36,500 bases of DNA from an uncultured Oscillospiraceae bacterium (GTDB taxonomy: Bacteria; Bacillota; Clostridia; Oscillospirales; Oscillospiraceae), in NCBI GenBank assembly GCA_947624395.1, contig CANQKA010000012.1, positions 1 through 36,500 on the forward strand, given 5' to 3'. Position 1 is the first letter of the stretch, and every line of letters begins with the position of its first letter. Shown in pieces: positions 18,223-28,377 of the stretch. The position numbers were made by a program, and so were the translations under genes. The notes under the pieces are model-generated. The model was not told where the DNA came from, did no database searches, and was given only the letters and a program-made list of their open reading frames with translations.

Positions 18223-19533
18223 TCACCCCAGCACCTGGACAGCTTTCTGTAATACCGTCCTCGCTATGGGCGCGGCAACGCCGTAGCCGCTGCCGGCCCG
18301 CTCCGCCAGGACCACGAAAGCCAGCGGCGCGTTGGCGTTGGTGATGAATCCGGCAAACCAGGCGTGGGAGCCGCCGTATGTCTCGGCGGTGCCTGTCTTG
18401 GCGTGCAGCTCAAGACCAGGGAAATTGCCCGCCCCGCCGTACTCATAGGAGACGTTGTAGCTCATCATCTCCGAGAGCGTCTTGGCCGTGGATGGCTCTA
18501 TGAGCTCGGTGGTGCCGCAGCGCTTGCCGTACAAAATCGTCGGCTCCACCACGGTCCCCCCGTTGGCGATGGCGCCCACGAACCGCAAAAACGCGTAGGG
18601 GTTCACCAGATCGTCGTACTGGCCGATGCCCTCCCAGGCGGCATCGCCGTCATTGGCGGCGGCGGGTGCGCTGCCCGCGGCGGTGGGGATGTCCTTGTTC
18701 AGCGTGTGGGCGCTGGTCAGGCCGTATTTTTCCGCGTACTGGCTGATGAGCGTCCCCCCAAGCTGGCGGGATATCTCCCCGAATGCCACGTTGCAGGAGC
18801 AGGCAAGCGCCTGTTCCACGGTGATGGTCCCGTGGGTGCCGGAGCACTTGACGGTCTGCCCGCCGATAACGGTGCTGCCGGTGCAGGTAAAAGTCTGGTC
18901 CCAGATATCCGGGATGTTCTCAATGGCGGCGGCCATGGTCACCAGCTTGAACACGGACCCGGGCGTGAACGTGGAGCTGACGGCCCGGTTGATGAACGCC
19001 CCGTCGCCGGGTTCGGCTGGCACGCCCTGCTCCGGGTCCCACCCCGGCGTGGACACCATGCACAGGATCTCCCCGGTCTGATAGTTGTACACCAGCACCG
19101 TGCCTTTGTTGCTGCCCAGGGCGTTATAGGCCGCGGCGGATATGTCCGCGTCCAGCGTCAGCTTCATGGACCCGCCCTTTGTGGTGGTGCCGGTCAGGAA
19201 GGAGTAGTTGATGAACTTGTCCCGGAAGATGCTCAGCACGCTTGTGCCGATGTTGCCCTCCAGATCGCCCACCACGTGCAGACACCCCTTGCGCACGGCG
19301 CTGTCCTCGGCGTAGTGAAACCCGTCCTCACCGGCGGCGGCCAGCACGGTCCCGTTTCTGTCCGTGACGGAGCCCCGGTTCAAAAGCCCGTTGGTATAGA
19401 TGCTGTCGTTGGCGTAAAAGGTGGCCCAATCGCCCCCGTCCCGGACCAGCCGGACCAGATACACGCCCAGACCGGCAATTACCAGCGCGGCCAGCACCAG
19501 CACGGAAAGGGCGCGGTTCGTGACTTTTTTCAT
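18223..19533 (-). CDS. Penicillin-binding protein transpeptidase (PbpA/FtsI-like)
   Basis: SxxK in TPGSVFKLVTMAAAIE, SCNVAF (SxN), HAKTGTAET (KTG), one N-terminal TM. Confidence 0.93.
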   Translation of the reverse strand: MKKVTNRALSVLVLAALVIAGLGVYLVRLVRDGGDWATFYANDSIYTNGLLNRGSVTDRNGTVLAAAGEDGFHYAEDSAVRKGCLHVVGDLEGNIGTSVLSIFRDKFINYSFLTGTTTKGGSMKLTLDADISAAAYNALGSNKGTVLVYNYQTGEILCMVSTPGWDPEQGVPAEPGDGAFINRAVSSTFTPGSVFKLVTMAAAIENIPDIWDQTFTCTGSTVIGGQTVKCSGTHGTITVEQALACSCNVAFGEISRQLGGTLISQYAEKYGLTSAHTLNKDIPTAAGSAPAAANDGDAAWEGIGQYDDLVNPYAFLRFVGAIANGGTVVEPTILYGKRCGTTELIEPSTAKTLSEMMSYNVSYEYGGAGNFPGLELHAKTGTAETYGGSHAWFAGFITNANAPLAFVVLAERAGSGYGVAAPIARTVLQKAVQVLG

Positions 19534-21320
19534 TCCGAACGCCCTCCCTGATAGTACCCGTCGTCGTCATAATAGCCGTCCTCGGGCAGGTAGTCGGCCC
19601 CGTCGTCGTCCACGCCCGCGCCGCCGGAGAACTTCTCCGGCCGCTTCACGGCGAAGCTGGCGTTGGCCCGGGTGTCGCAGCTCTTGATGAAAGAAAGCAG
19701 CATCCAGAACGACAGCAAACTGGTGCCGCCCATGGACGCGAATGGGAACGTGACGCCCGTGAAGGGCAGGATATCCATGGGGCCGAACACGTTCAGGATG
19801 ATCTGCACCAGCATCATGCTCACCGTGGCGGAGGCCGCGATGACGAAATAGCTGGACCGGCCGGAGGACGCGTTTTTCACCACGAACCCCGCCAGGGCCA
19901 GCAGGGACCCTACGCAGGCCAGGGCCGTGAGCAGCCCCATCTCCTCGCTGATGACGGCGAAGACCATGTCCGTCTCGGCCGCGTAAATATCCACGAGCCA
20001 GCCGTTGCCGGCGCCCTGGCCGAACAGCCCGCCGCTGGCGGCGGCGCTCATGGCCCGCACCTGCTGATAGCCCTTTTCGTACACGTCCTCCCACACGTGG
20101 CCCCACACGGCGAAGCGGCTGAGGGTCTCCGGCTTCAGGGACAGCACCACCATCACCGCCAGCACCGCGCTTCCCACGGCCAGAAAGGCGGTGGCGAAGC
20201 TGCCCGAGCGCATGTAGGATATGACCAAAAACGTGACGAAAAACACCAGCGCCGTGCCGAAGTCGCCCATCAGGGCCAGCAGCCCCACGCAGGCGGCGGA
20301 AAAGCCGATGTAGAAGATAAGGTTTCGGTTCACGAAGAGCCTGTCCAGCGTGGCCGCTCCGGCGTACACGTACAGCACCTTCACGAACTCCGACGGCTGG
20401 ACGGTCATCGACCCGAACACGATCCAGCTTCTGGCCCCGTTTCGCACCGGCGCTATCACCAGCGTCACGGCCAGCAGCCCCACCGCGGCCACCGCCGCGA
20501 ACAGCCGCGTGGCCTGGACGCGCTTTAAGTCCCGCAGCCACAGGCACATGAACACGAACAGTCCCATGGCCGCCAGAAACAGCACGATCTGCTTGAACAT
20601 GTCGTCCGGCGTCTTGGACGCGCACACGCTCATGCCCACCGTGGACAAAAACAGCGCCAGTATCTCCGGCTCAAAGCCCCGCTGGCCCGAGGCCCGGACC
20701 ACGATGAAATAGCTCCACTGGACCGTGGCCAGAATGGCGAAGCCCATGGCCACGCCCACCCCCGCGTCCGGGTTATATGTAAGCTGTTGCAGCAGCAGCA
20801 ACACCTGAAACACCGTCAGCAGCAGCATGGTCACGCTGGGGCGCACCCGCCGGCCGGGAGCGTGCCGGTACTTGAGAAGGCTGGCCCGCTCCTGCTCGGT
20901 CAGGTCCACGAACCGTGTGGATATCTGCCCCAGGGTCAGCACGTCCGCGTCCCGTACGACGGCCCCGCCGGTCCGGACAGGCTCGCCGTTCACATACGTC
21001 TCGCCCTTGCCCAGGTTATAGACCGTCCAGTCCCCCTGAGAGCTGCGGATGAGACAGGCGTGCATCTTCTCCACGGATGGGTCGTCCACCTGCCCGTCCA
21101 CGCTCCTGGCCCGGCCCAGAATGCACTCCCAATGGCGCAGAGGGACCATGATGTTGCCGGTCATATAGAGATAGGCCCACGTCTCCGGCTCGTACCGCTC
21201 CCGGAGCATGCTGCGCACGCACCGGGCCACGATGGCCACCGCCACCAGCGGCAGCACGTACCGGGACAGGTTGGCCAGCATAGGGCCGGCCTTGCCGAAG
21301 ATAAGCGTCAAAATGTCCAA
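19530..21320 (-). CDS. FHA domain - FtsW/RodA/SpoVE fusion protein
   Basis: FHA-like ILGRARSVDGQVDDPSVEKMHACLIRSSQGDWTVYNLGKGETYVNGEPVRTGGAVVRDADVLTLGQ; SEDS signatures VQPSEFVKVLYVYAGA, GFSAACVGLLALMGDFGTALVFF, FPFASMGGTSLLSFWMLLSFI. Overlaps the PBP start by 4 bp. Confidence 0.9.
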   Translation of the reverse strand: MDILTLIFGKAGPMLANLSRYVLPLVAVAIVARCVRSMLRERYEPETWAYLYMTGNIMVPLRHWECILGRARSVDGQVDDPSVEKMHACLIRSSQGDWTVYNLGKGETYVNGEPVRTGGAVVRDADVLTLGQISTRFVDLTEQERASLLKYRHAPGRRVRPSVTMLLLTVFQVLLLLQQLTYNPDAGVGVAMGFAILATVQWSYFIVVRASGQRGFEPEILALFLSTVGMSVCASKTPDDMFKQIVLFLAAMGLFVFMCLWLRDLKRVQATRLFAAVAAVGLLAVTLVIAPVRNGARSWIVFGSMTVQPSEFVKVLYVYAGAATLDRLFVNRNLIFYIGFSAACVGLLALMGDFGTALVFFVTFLVISYMRSGSFATAFLAVGSAVLAVMVVLSLKPETLSRFAVWGHVWEDVYEKGYQQVRAMSAAASGGLFGQGAGNGWLVDIYAAETDMVFAVISEEMGLLTALACVGSLLALAGFVVKNASSGRSSYFVIAASATVSMMLVQIILNVFGPMDILPFTGVTFPFASMGGTSLLSFWMLLSFIKSCDTRANASFAVKRPEKFSGGAGVDDDGADYLPEDGYYDDDGYYQGGRSE

Positions 21321-21384
21321 TCCCCTACCTCCTTTGGCAGGATATCACTTGACATTATACATTCTTGTAACTAAAATGTAAACT

Positions 21385-21735
21385 ATGAAGCGGAAAACAG
21401 TTTTTTGGCTGGCGCTGTTCGCCGTACTGGCGGCGCTGGGCGCGGGGACATATCTTTTGCGGGGGGCTGTGGGCCGGCGGGCGGTCGTCTCTGTGGACGG
21501 AGAGCCGGTGCGGACGGTGGACCTGACCGCCGCGGCGGTGCCGTATGAGTTCACGGTGGAGACGGAATACGGCCGCAACACCGTCCGGGTGAGCCAGGGC
21601 CGGATCGCCGTCGTGGACGCGGACTGCCCCAACCGGGACTGCGTGAAGCAGGGGGCCATATCCGACGGGGCCATCCCCATCGTGTGTCTGCCCCACCACC
21701 TGGTCATCCAGATAGAAGATCGAAGAACGACATGA
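21385..21735 (+). CDS. NusG domain II-containing protein
   Basis: N-terminal TM; TEYGRNTVRVSQGRIAVVDADCPNRDCVKQGAISDGAIPIVCLPHHLVIQI (NusG_II CPxxxCxxxG pattern). Confidence 0.85.
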   Translation: MKRKTVFWLALFAVLAALGAGTYLLRGAVGRRAVVSVDGEPVRTVDLTAAAVPYEFTVETEYGRNTVRVSQGRIAVVDADCPNRDCVKQGAISDGAIPIVCLPHHLVIQIEDRRTT

Positions 21736-22244
21736 ACAGGACGCGAAAACTTGTGTTTATGGCCCTGCTGACGGCGGTGGAACTGACCATATGGGTGCTG
21801 GAAGGGCAGATACCGCCGCCCATACCTGTGCCGGGGGTGAAGCTGGGCCTGGCCAGCGTGGTGACGCTGGCGGCGATGGCCGTGCTGGGCCGCCGGGAGG
21901 CGGGGTGCATTTTGCTCCTGCGCGTGGTGCTGGGGTGCCTGTTTGCCGGAAGCTTTTCCGCCATTATCTTTTCCCTGGCGGGCGGGGTGTTGTCCTGGGC
22001 CGTGATGGCCTCGCTTATCGGGCTCTTCCCGGAAAAGCTTCTTTGGGTGGTGAGCGTATTCGGCGCCATCGGGCACAACGCGGGCCAGCTTCTGGCGGCG
22101 GTGGCGGTGACGAAGACGCCGGGGCTGTTCTGGTACGGCCCGGCCCTGCTGACCTCCGCCATCGTCACCGGGGCGTTCACGGGCCTGGGGGCCATGTACC
22201 TGGTGCGGGCGCTGCGGAAATACCGGGAAAGACGCGGTTTTTAA
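21732..22244 (+). CDS. Gx transporter family membrane protein
   Basis: MNRTRKLVFMALLTAVELTIWVLEGQIPPPIPVPGVKLGLASVVTLAAMAVLG; multiple TMs; adjacency to NusG_II protein is typical. Confidence 0.85.
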   Translation: MNRTRKLVFMALLTAVELTIWVLEGQIPPPIPVPGVKLGLASVVTLAAMAVLGRREAGCILLLRVVLGCLFAGSFSAIIFSLAGGVLSWAVMASLIGLFPEKLLWVVSVFGAIGHNAGQLLAAVAVTKTPGLFWYGPALLTSAIVTGAFTGLGAMYLVRALRKYRERRGF

Positions 22245-22245
22245 C

Positions 22246-23070
22246 GTGGAAAGGAGAAAGAACGTGATAGTGGACAGAAAAGAACTGAAGCGCCAGGCCA
22301 GGGAGGCCATGCGCCTTGCGCGGCCAAACCCCTACTGGGTGGCGCTGCTGCTGTTCGTGATAACCACCATATTGGGCGTGCTGGGCATGAGCCTGAGCGG
22401 GTCCCTGGCGGCCTACCGGACCATGATCTCCGCGGCCCTGGAAGGGGAGCTGGTCTATGTGCCCGCGGTGAGCCGTGCCGGCGGCCTGGGCCGGCTTTTG
22501 CAGATAGCGCTGGAGATCATGGGCATGGAGATGACCATGGGCTTCACCATCTACACCCTGCGGCTGTGGCGGCGGCAAAAAGCCGGCGCGGGCAATTTGT
22601 TCGACGGGTTCGGCATGTTCTTCCGGGCCCTGCTGATACAGATCATCCCGGCGTTTTTGGCGTCATTGTGGTCGCTGCTGTATGTCCTGCCGGTCTCAGT
22701 GATGGTGCTGCGCACGTTCAACGAGCTGTGGCTGCTGTTTGGCCTGCCTCTGCTGATACCCATGCTGATGGCCATGTACGCCTACCGGCTGGCCCCCTAT
22801 ATCATGCTGGACAACCCCGGCCTTGGGTGCTTCAAATGCGTGGCATTGAGCCGGGAGATGATGCGCGGCCACCGGTGGGAGCTTTTCAAGCTGGAAATGA
22901 GCTTTCTGGGCTGGGTGCTTTTATGCGCGGTTATCCCCATCGCGGGGTTGCTGCTGGCCATATGGGTGTCGGCGTATATGCAGGTGACCCTGGCCGGATT
23001 TTACGAGGCGGTGGCCGGACAGTACGCGTCCTATTACGCCCCGCCGGTGGACCAGTCGAACGAACAATAA
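22246..23070 (+). CDS. DUF975 family membrane protein
   Basis: RKELKRQAREAMRLARPNPYWVALLLFVITTI N-terminus and multi-TM pattern; a GTG at about 22264 is an alternative start. Confidence 0.75.
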   Translation: MERRKNVIVDRKELKRQAREAMRLARPNPYWVALLLFVITTILGVLGMSLSGSLAAYRTMISAALEGELVYVPAVSRAGGLGRLLQIALEIMGMEMTMGFTIYTLRLWRRQKAGAGNLFDGFGMFFRALLIQIIPAFLASLWSLLYVLPVSVMVLRTFNELWLLFGLPLLIPMLMAMYAYRLAPYIMLDNPGLGCFKCVALSREMMRGHRWELFKLEMSFLGWVLLCAVIPIAGLLLAIWVSAYMQVTLAGFYEAVAGQYASYYAPPVDQSNEQ

Positions 23071-23073
23071 AAA

Positions 23074-23112
23074 AGGAAAAAGCAGCAGAATCGCACTCCG
23101 CTGCTTTTTCCT
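23074..23112. terminator. Bidirectional terminator between convergent genes
   Basis: AGGAAAAAGCAGC - 13 nt - GCTGCTTTTTCCT. Confidence 0.75.
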
Positions 23113-23116
23113 GACC

Positions 23117-24277
23117 TCAGTATTCCAACGAATAGGACCGGAACTGGGCCGGTTTTGGTCGGTATCGGATGCCGGAGACGATGCCCATGGCGGCGAACAT
23201 GGTGAAAAGCGACGAGCCGCCGTAGCTGAAAAAGGGAAGCGTCAGGCCGATGACCGGCGTCAGCCCCGTGCACATGCCCACGCTGTTGAAAAGCTGGAAG
23301 CAGACCATGGCGGCCACGCCCAGACACACCAGCATGCCAAAGGTGCTGTGGCAGTGCAGCCCCACGTACACGCACCGGACGATGATGGCCACCAGCAGCA
23401 GTATCACCACGATGCAGCCGATCATGCCCATCTCCTCGCCGATGCAGGCGAAGATATAGTCCGCGTGCTTGCTGCGAAGGCCGCCCTCGGCGGTCTGGGT
23501 CTGGGTGCCCTGATAAAGCCCCGTGCCCCACAGCCGCCCGGAGGACAGGGCCAGCTTGGCCCGGGTGGGCTCCCAGCTGATGCCGTACCCGGAGGGGTCG
23601 ATCTGGTCCTGGATGTAGGGCAGCAGGATACGGTTTTTCTGGTTGTCGCTGAATACATAGTTCCACGCCAGCGGTACCGCCAGCGCCACGGCCGCGCCGC
23701 CGAACAGGAACCAGTACAGCTTTATCCCCGCCGCGAACACCATCACCACGAACACGAAGAAGAACACCAGCGCGTTACCCAGGTCGCTGGATATGACCAT
23801 GTACAGCGCGAACAGCAGCATCAGATGACCCACCAGCTGGAACACGCTCAGCGGCGAGCTCAGGTTCCGGTATTCCTTCAGGTATGTCAGGTGCTTGGCG
23901 GTCAGCACGATGTAGATGACCTTCACCACCTCGGCCGGCTGGATGCCGATGCCCAGAAAGCGCAGCCACGCCCGGTTGCCGGTGTCGTCCTTATAGCCCA
24001 GGGGCGTCAGCAGCAGGGCGATGAGGCCGAACTCCGCGACAACGAGCAGCGGCCACTGGTCCGCGAACACGTCCGCGTCGATGAGGGTAAAGACGAAATA
24101 CAGTGCCGCGCCGATGAGCAGCGCGAAGGTCTGCACGTAGATATAGGACCGGCCCATGGTCTTTGTGGCGCTGGATATGGCCACCAGGCCCATGACGGAC
24201 GCGGCCAGACACAGGAAAAACAGCAGCATATCCGCCCGCTTGAGAAAATCGCGGATATCGGAAAATTTCAGCTTCAC
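23117..24277 (-). CDS. rodA: Rod shape-determining protein RodA (SEDS family)
   Basis: GIQPAEVVKVIYIVLTAKHL, SSDLGNALVFFFVFVVMVF, LPFFSYGGSSLFTMFAAMGIVSGI. GTG start at 24277 preceded by AAGGAGGTC. Confidence 0.92.
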   Translation of the reverse strand: MKLKFSDIRDFLKRADMLLFFLCLAASVMGLVAISSATKTMGRSYIYVQTFALLIGAALYFVFTLIDADVFADQWPLLVVAEFGLIALLLTPLGYKDDTGNRAWLRFLGIGIQPAEVVKVIYIVLTAKHLTYLKEYRNLSSPLSVFQLVGHLMLLFALYMVISSDLGNALVFFFVFVVMVFAAGIKLYWFLFGGAAVALAVPLAWNYVFSDNQKNRILLPYIQDQIDPSGYGISWEPTRAKLALSSGRLWGTGLYQGTQTQTAEGGLRSKHADYIFACIGEEMGMIGCIVVILLLVAIIVRCVYVGLHCHSTFGMLVCLGVAAMVCFQLFNSVGMCTGLTPVIGLTLPFFSYGGSSLFTMFAAMGIVSGIRYRPKPAQFRSYSLEY

Positions 24278-24389
24278 GCTTTGACCTCCTTCCCCAAAGC
24301 CAGTGGGGACAGCACACAGCCAGGAGTATAACACAAAAGCGGGGCGGAGGCAACGGCCCGCCCTTTAAGAAATTGTTAAGGATCGGATC

Positions 24390-25091
24390 ATGGTCATGCA
24401 GGACAGAGAGAAAAATCCACACGCCAACCACCGGGAGCGCATGCGGGAGCGGTTCATGCGCTACGGCCTGGACAGCTTTGAGGATCACAGCATTTTGGAG
24501 CTGCTGCTATTTTACGCCCAGCCCCGCAAGGACACCAACGTGACCGCCCACCGGCTGCTGGAGGCGTTTGGCAGCCTGGAGGGGGTGTTCGAGGCCACGC
24601 CGGAGGCCCTGAAAACGGTGGATGGCATCGGGGACAACGCGGCGGTGCTGATACATCTGGTGCCGGAAGTCGCCCGCAGATACTTCATCGCCAAAGCCGG
24701 TCCCGGCACCATCCTGAACGACAGCGAGGCGGTGGGCCGGTACCTCCTGCCCCGGTTCTTGACCTTCCGGGAGGAGCGGATGTACATGGTGTGCCTGGAT
24801 GCCAAGCTGAAGGTGCTGGACTGCCGGGAGGTGGGCCGTGGGGGCACCATCTCCGTGGGCGTGAACATCCGGGGCATCGTCCAGCTGGCCCTGAGCCAGA
24901 ACGCCACCTACGCCGTTCTGGCCCACAACCACACCAGCGGCCTTGCCATACCGTCCAAAGAGGACGTGACCGTCACCCTCCACGTGCGCCAGGTGCTGGC
25001 GGAGGTGGGCGTGACGCTCACGGACCACATCGTGATAGGCGACGATGACTTCGTGTCCATGGCGGACAGCGGCTATCTGTCTGGCTTGTGA
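24390..25091 (+). CDS. radC: RadC family (JAB/MPN domain) protein
   Basis: HRERMRERFMRYGLDSFEDHSILELLLFYAQPRKDTN; HhH TVDGIGDNAAVLI; AHNHTSGLAIPSKEDVTVT JAMM motif. Confidence 0.94.
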   Translation: MVMQDREKNPHANHRERMRERFMRYGLDSFEDHSILELLLFYAQPRKDTNVTAHRLLEAFGSLEGVFEATPEALKTVDGIGDNAAVLIHLVPEVARRYFIAKAGPGTILNDSEAVGRYLLPRFLTFREERMYMVCLDAKLKVLDCREVGRGGTISVGVNIRGIVQLALSQNATYAVLAHNHTSGLAIPSKEDVTVTLHVRQVLAEVGVTLTDHIVIGDDDFVSMADSGYLSGL

Positions 25092-25580
25092 CGGCTCGTA
25101 TGCATTTGCATCGGGCAGTCTCCCACCGGCTGCGGGTGCCAGTGAAAATTCCCGCATTATGTTAAATAAAAAACTGAAACTATTTGTTGCTGGACGTGTT
25201 TGCAGAATTTGAAGAAATTTCCAAAACAAGCTTAACAATAGCTGGCGCAAAGGCTGAAGGGCTGTTGAAATCCCTGTTGAAAATGTCGATAACACCCCGC
25301 ATTAGAAATGAGTACAAACTTATGTAAATCAAATTTTGGCGGGCGGGCTGTGGGAAAACCGCGGAAAAAGGCGGCTTCCAGGGACTCGGTGAACAGCCGG
25401 ACCGAGGGCCGGATTGAAAATCAACGTGGAAATGAATGGAAGAACCTGTTCATTTTACCGGATATATTACAGACCGTAATCGCGAAAGTGAAACCCGCCC
25501 CCTGCATGCTTTCATTTGGACGAAAAAATATCCCCAGGCCGCGTCCTTTGCGCCAGGGGATCGATATGGAAGATGCAAAA

Positions 25581-25606
25581 TGGCCTCCCCCGTACACAGG
25601 GGAGGC
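25581..25606 (-). terminator. Probable terminator of the K+ channel gene
   Basis: GGCCTCCCC CGTACACA GGGGAGGCC; on the minus strand followed by ATTTTG. Confidence 0.6.
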
Positions 25607-25611
25607 CAATG

Positions 25612-26826
25612 TCATACGCTCACGTCTTTGGCGTTGCGGACGCGGCGCTTGGTGTACAGGAGCACCGCGTCGCCGGTCTGGAACTTAAAGTCCCCGTCGG
25701 GGACCTGGGAATGGCCGTCACGGGTGACCGTTACGATCAGGCTCCGGCGGGACAGGTCCAGGTCCCGGACCCGCTGGCCTACCCAGGGGTTTTTGCCCCG
25801 CAGGACAACGCGTTTTAAGTCGATGCCCAGCTCGTCCTGGCCGGTCTGGGCCCCCAGGACCAGGTTGTCCCCGGCTTGCAGGACCGTGTCGGGCTTGGGG
25901 GTCAGGGCGTCGTCGCCCCGCTGGACGATGGCCGGGAACAGGTCCGGGGGCAGGGGCAGGTCGGAGAGCTTCTTGCCCGCCCAGGGGTGGTCCGGGCCAA
26001 GCTCCAGGCGCACAAAGCGCACGTCCAGACCCGTGGCCTCCAGCTGCTCCAATCGCCGGTACTGCTCCACGAAGCCGGCGGACAGGATGCCGGTGGGGAT
26101 GGCCACCATGCCAACGCCCAGAAAGGTAAGCACTGTGCCGAAGACCCGGCCCGCCGTGGTGACCGGGTAGATGTCCCCGTAGCCCACGGTCAAAAGCGTG
26201 GACACTGCCCACCACATGCCGGAAAAGGCGTTTTTGAATACCTCCGGCTGGGCCTGGTGTTCCAGGCCGTACATGATGAGAGACGAGGCCGTCATCAGCA
26301 CCAGGATGATGAAGATGGAGCTCAAAAGCTGGTCCCGCTTGCTCCTGAGGACCGCGCCTATCACGTTCAGGGCGTCATAGTAGGCGTTGATTTGAAATAG
26401 GCGTAATATGCGCACTACCCGGAACATGCGGAAGGCCACCGCCCCCTGGGGCAGAAAGACCGGCAGGTAATAGGGGAAGAAGCTCAAAAGGTCGATGATA
26501 CCGTTGAAGCTCGTCATGTACCGGAGCGAGGCGCGCAGCTTGCTTGTGCCCGGATAGAGGAATTCCGCCGTCCACACCCGCAGAAGATACTCCGCCGTGA
26601 AAGCGTACACCGTCACCTGGTCGATGCGGGCGATCAGGCCGTGGTAGGGCCGGGAGCTTTCAAACGTGGCAAAAATGGCGATGAACAGGTTCAGCAATAT
26701 GAGCACGATCAGCGTCGCGTCAAATAGACGGCTGGGCCAGTCGTCCCGCTTGCCGATCTGGATGATGTCGAATATGCGCTTTTTCCGCTGCTGCAGGGTC
26801 ATCCCGGTCACCTCGTGTTGCATCAC
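25612..26826 (-). CDS. Voltage-gated potassium channel with C-terminal RCK_C/TrkA_C domains
   Basis: S4-like AFRMFRVVRILRLFQ, selectivity filter LLTVGYGDIYP, two TrkA_C-like segments. Confidence 0.93.
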   Translation of the reverse strand: MMQHEVTGMTLQQRKKRIFDIIQIGKRDDWPSRLFDATLIVLILLNLFIAIFATFESSRPYHGLIARIDQVTVYAFTAEYLLRVWTAEFLYPGTSKLRASLRYMTSFNGIIDLLSFFPYYLPVFLPQGAVAFRMFRVVRILRLFQINAYYDALNVIGAVLRSKRDQLLSSIFIILVLMTASSLIMYGLEHQAQPEVFKNAFSGMWWAVSTLLTVGYGDIYPVTTAGRVFGTVLTFLGVGMVAIPTGILSAGFVEQYRRLEQLEATGLDVRFVRLELGPDHPWAGKKLSDLPLPPDLFPAIVQRGDDALTPKPDTVLQAGDNLVLGAQTGQDELGIDLKRVVLRGKNPWVGQRVRDLDLSRRSLIVTVTRDGHSQVPDGDFKFQTGDAVLLYTKRRVRNAKDVSV

Positions 26827-26856
26827 GGGCAGGTCGTTGAGACCTGCCCGCTTGAT

Positions 26857-28377
26857 TCAGTCGTCGAACCAGTCGTCGAGGGGCTCGCTGTCGAACTCAA
26901 ACACGTCGCCGGTGGCGGCGTCCACGGTACACTCATACTCCCTGTCGGAAGTGCGGAACTCGACCTCGTATTCCAGCCGTCCGTCGTCATAGTCCCGCTT
27001 CACCTTGGACCAGGTCACGTCGCTCTCGGTAACGCCCGCTTTCGCAAGGGCGGCGGCGTAGGCAGCGTCCTCGCCGATGTCGCCGGTCTGGGCCACCGCC
27101 GGGGCGTTCGTGGCCGCGGGGGCGTTCGTCGCCTGGGTCACCACGGGGCCGGGGGCGGTCATGGCGCCGGGGAGGCGCTCGGCGTCCCAATCCCGGATGG
27201 TACCGGTGGCGGCGTCCACGGTGCAGTCGTATTCCATGCCCACGGTGCGAAACTCCACTTCATATTCCAGGCGGCCGTCGTCGTAGTCCCGCTTCACCTT
27301 GGACCAGGTCACGTCGCTCTCGGCCACGCCCGCTTTCGCAAGGGCGGCGGCGTAGGCCGCGTCCTCGCCGATATCGTCGCCGGAGGCGGGCAGAGCGGGA
27401 CCGGGGGCGGTCTGGACATCCAGGCCGCGGAGCACCTCGCCGGTGTAGGCGTGTACGCCAAATTCCTGTTCCCGGCCGTCGATGAGAAGCTCCACCTCAT
27501 AACAGGGGGTGCGATCGTCCAGCTCCGGGTCCACCTCCATGCCGGACACGTCCGCCTTGGTAAGGCCCAGACTGTCCAATACGGCTTGCAGGGCCGCGTC
27601 CCGGCCGATGGGCATACCGGGCACGCCGGTCGTGATAAGGTCGCGAAGCTCCTCCACGCTCAGGGCCGCCAGACCCTCAAAGGTCAGGTCCGGGTCGATG
27701 GCCATCACCTGCTCGACCAGATACGCCTTGCCGGTGGAGATGTTATTTTGCTGGGCCTGGGCGTCCAGGGCCTTGTCGGCCGCCACGGTCTGGGTCAGCA
27801 CGGCGGCGCTGTTGGCCGCGCTTTGCAGCGTGCCGCCCACGGCCTCGGTCAGCTCCTGCTGGATGCGCTCGCCCCGGGCCGCGTCCTTGTCTTCCACGGA
27901 GATCAAAATGGCGCTGTCCAGATGGTCCAGATAGCCGTTGCGGACCAGGGCCCCCACGATGGCGTTCACCGCCACGTCCAGCTTGGCCCCTTCCAGGTCG
28001 TGGCCGCCGTCCATGTCCATGAGGACCACGGCCGCCTCCGCGTTCAGGCCCTTGCAGGTCAGGACCTTCTCGTTTTTGTTCACGGTCAGCTCGATGCTGG
28101 GGTTCACGTCCAGGCTCACGATGGAGGCCACGGCGTGGGCCTGCTGGTAGAAAATTCCGCCGCCGCCGCCCGCCAGGACCACCAGGGCCAGACAGGCCGC
28201 GATAAGGGCCCGTCTCCAGGGCTTTTTGCCGTTGTTGGTGTTGTTGTTGGTCGCGTTTGTCATGTCAATCACAGTCCCCTTTCCCGCCTCACACCGGGAG
28301 AGGACGTCCCCAAAATCGTCGGGGGCCGTGGCCTCCAGCGCGCTCTTCAGGCGCTGCATAAGCTCCTGGTCCGTCAC
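26857..28377 (-). CDS. RsgI-like anti-sigma factor with PepSY-type C-terminal repeats
   Basis: GTG start overlaps the sigma stop (GTGA); one TM; SIVSLDVNPSIELTVNKNEKVLTCKGLNAEA (RsgI_N-like); three PepSY-like repeats, two nearly identical. Confidence 0.88.
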   Translation of the reverse strand: MTDQELMQRLKSALEATAPDDFGDVLSRCEAGKGTVIDMTNATNNNTNNGKKPWRRALIAACLALVVLAGGGGGIFYQQAHAVASIVSLDVNPSIELTVNKNEKVLTCKGLNAEAAVVLMDMDGGHDLEGAKLDVAVNAIVGALVRNGYLDHLDSAILISVEDKDAARGERIQQELTEAVGGTLQSAANSAAVLTQTVAADKALDAQAQQNNISTGKAYLVEQVMAIDPDLTFEGLAALSVEELRDLITTGVPGMPIGRDAALQAVLDSLGLTKADVSGMEVDPELDDRTPCYEVELLIDGREQEFGVHAYTGEVLRGLDVQTAPGPALPASGDDIGEDAAYAAALAKAGVAESDVTWSKVKRDYDDGRLEYEVEFRTVGMEYDCTVDAATGTIRDWDAERLPGAMTAPGPVVTQATNAPAATNAPAVAQTGDIGEDAAYAAALAKAGVTESDVTWSKVKRDYDDGRLEYEVEFRTSDREYECTVDAATGDVFEFDSEPLDDWFDD

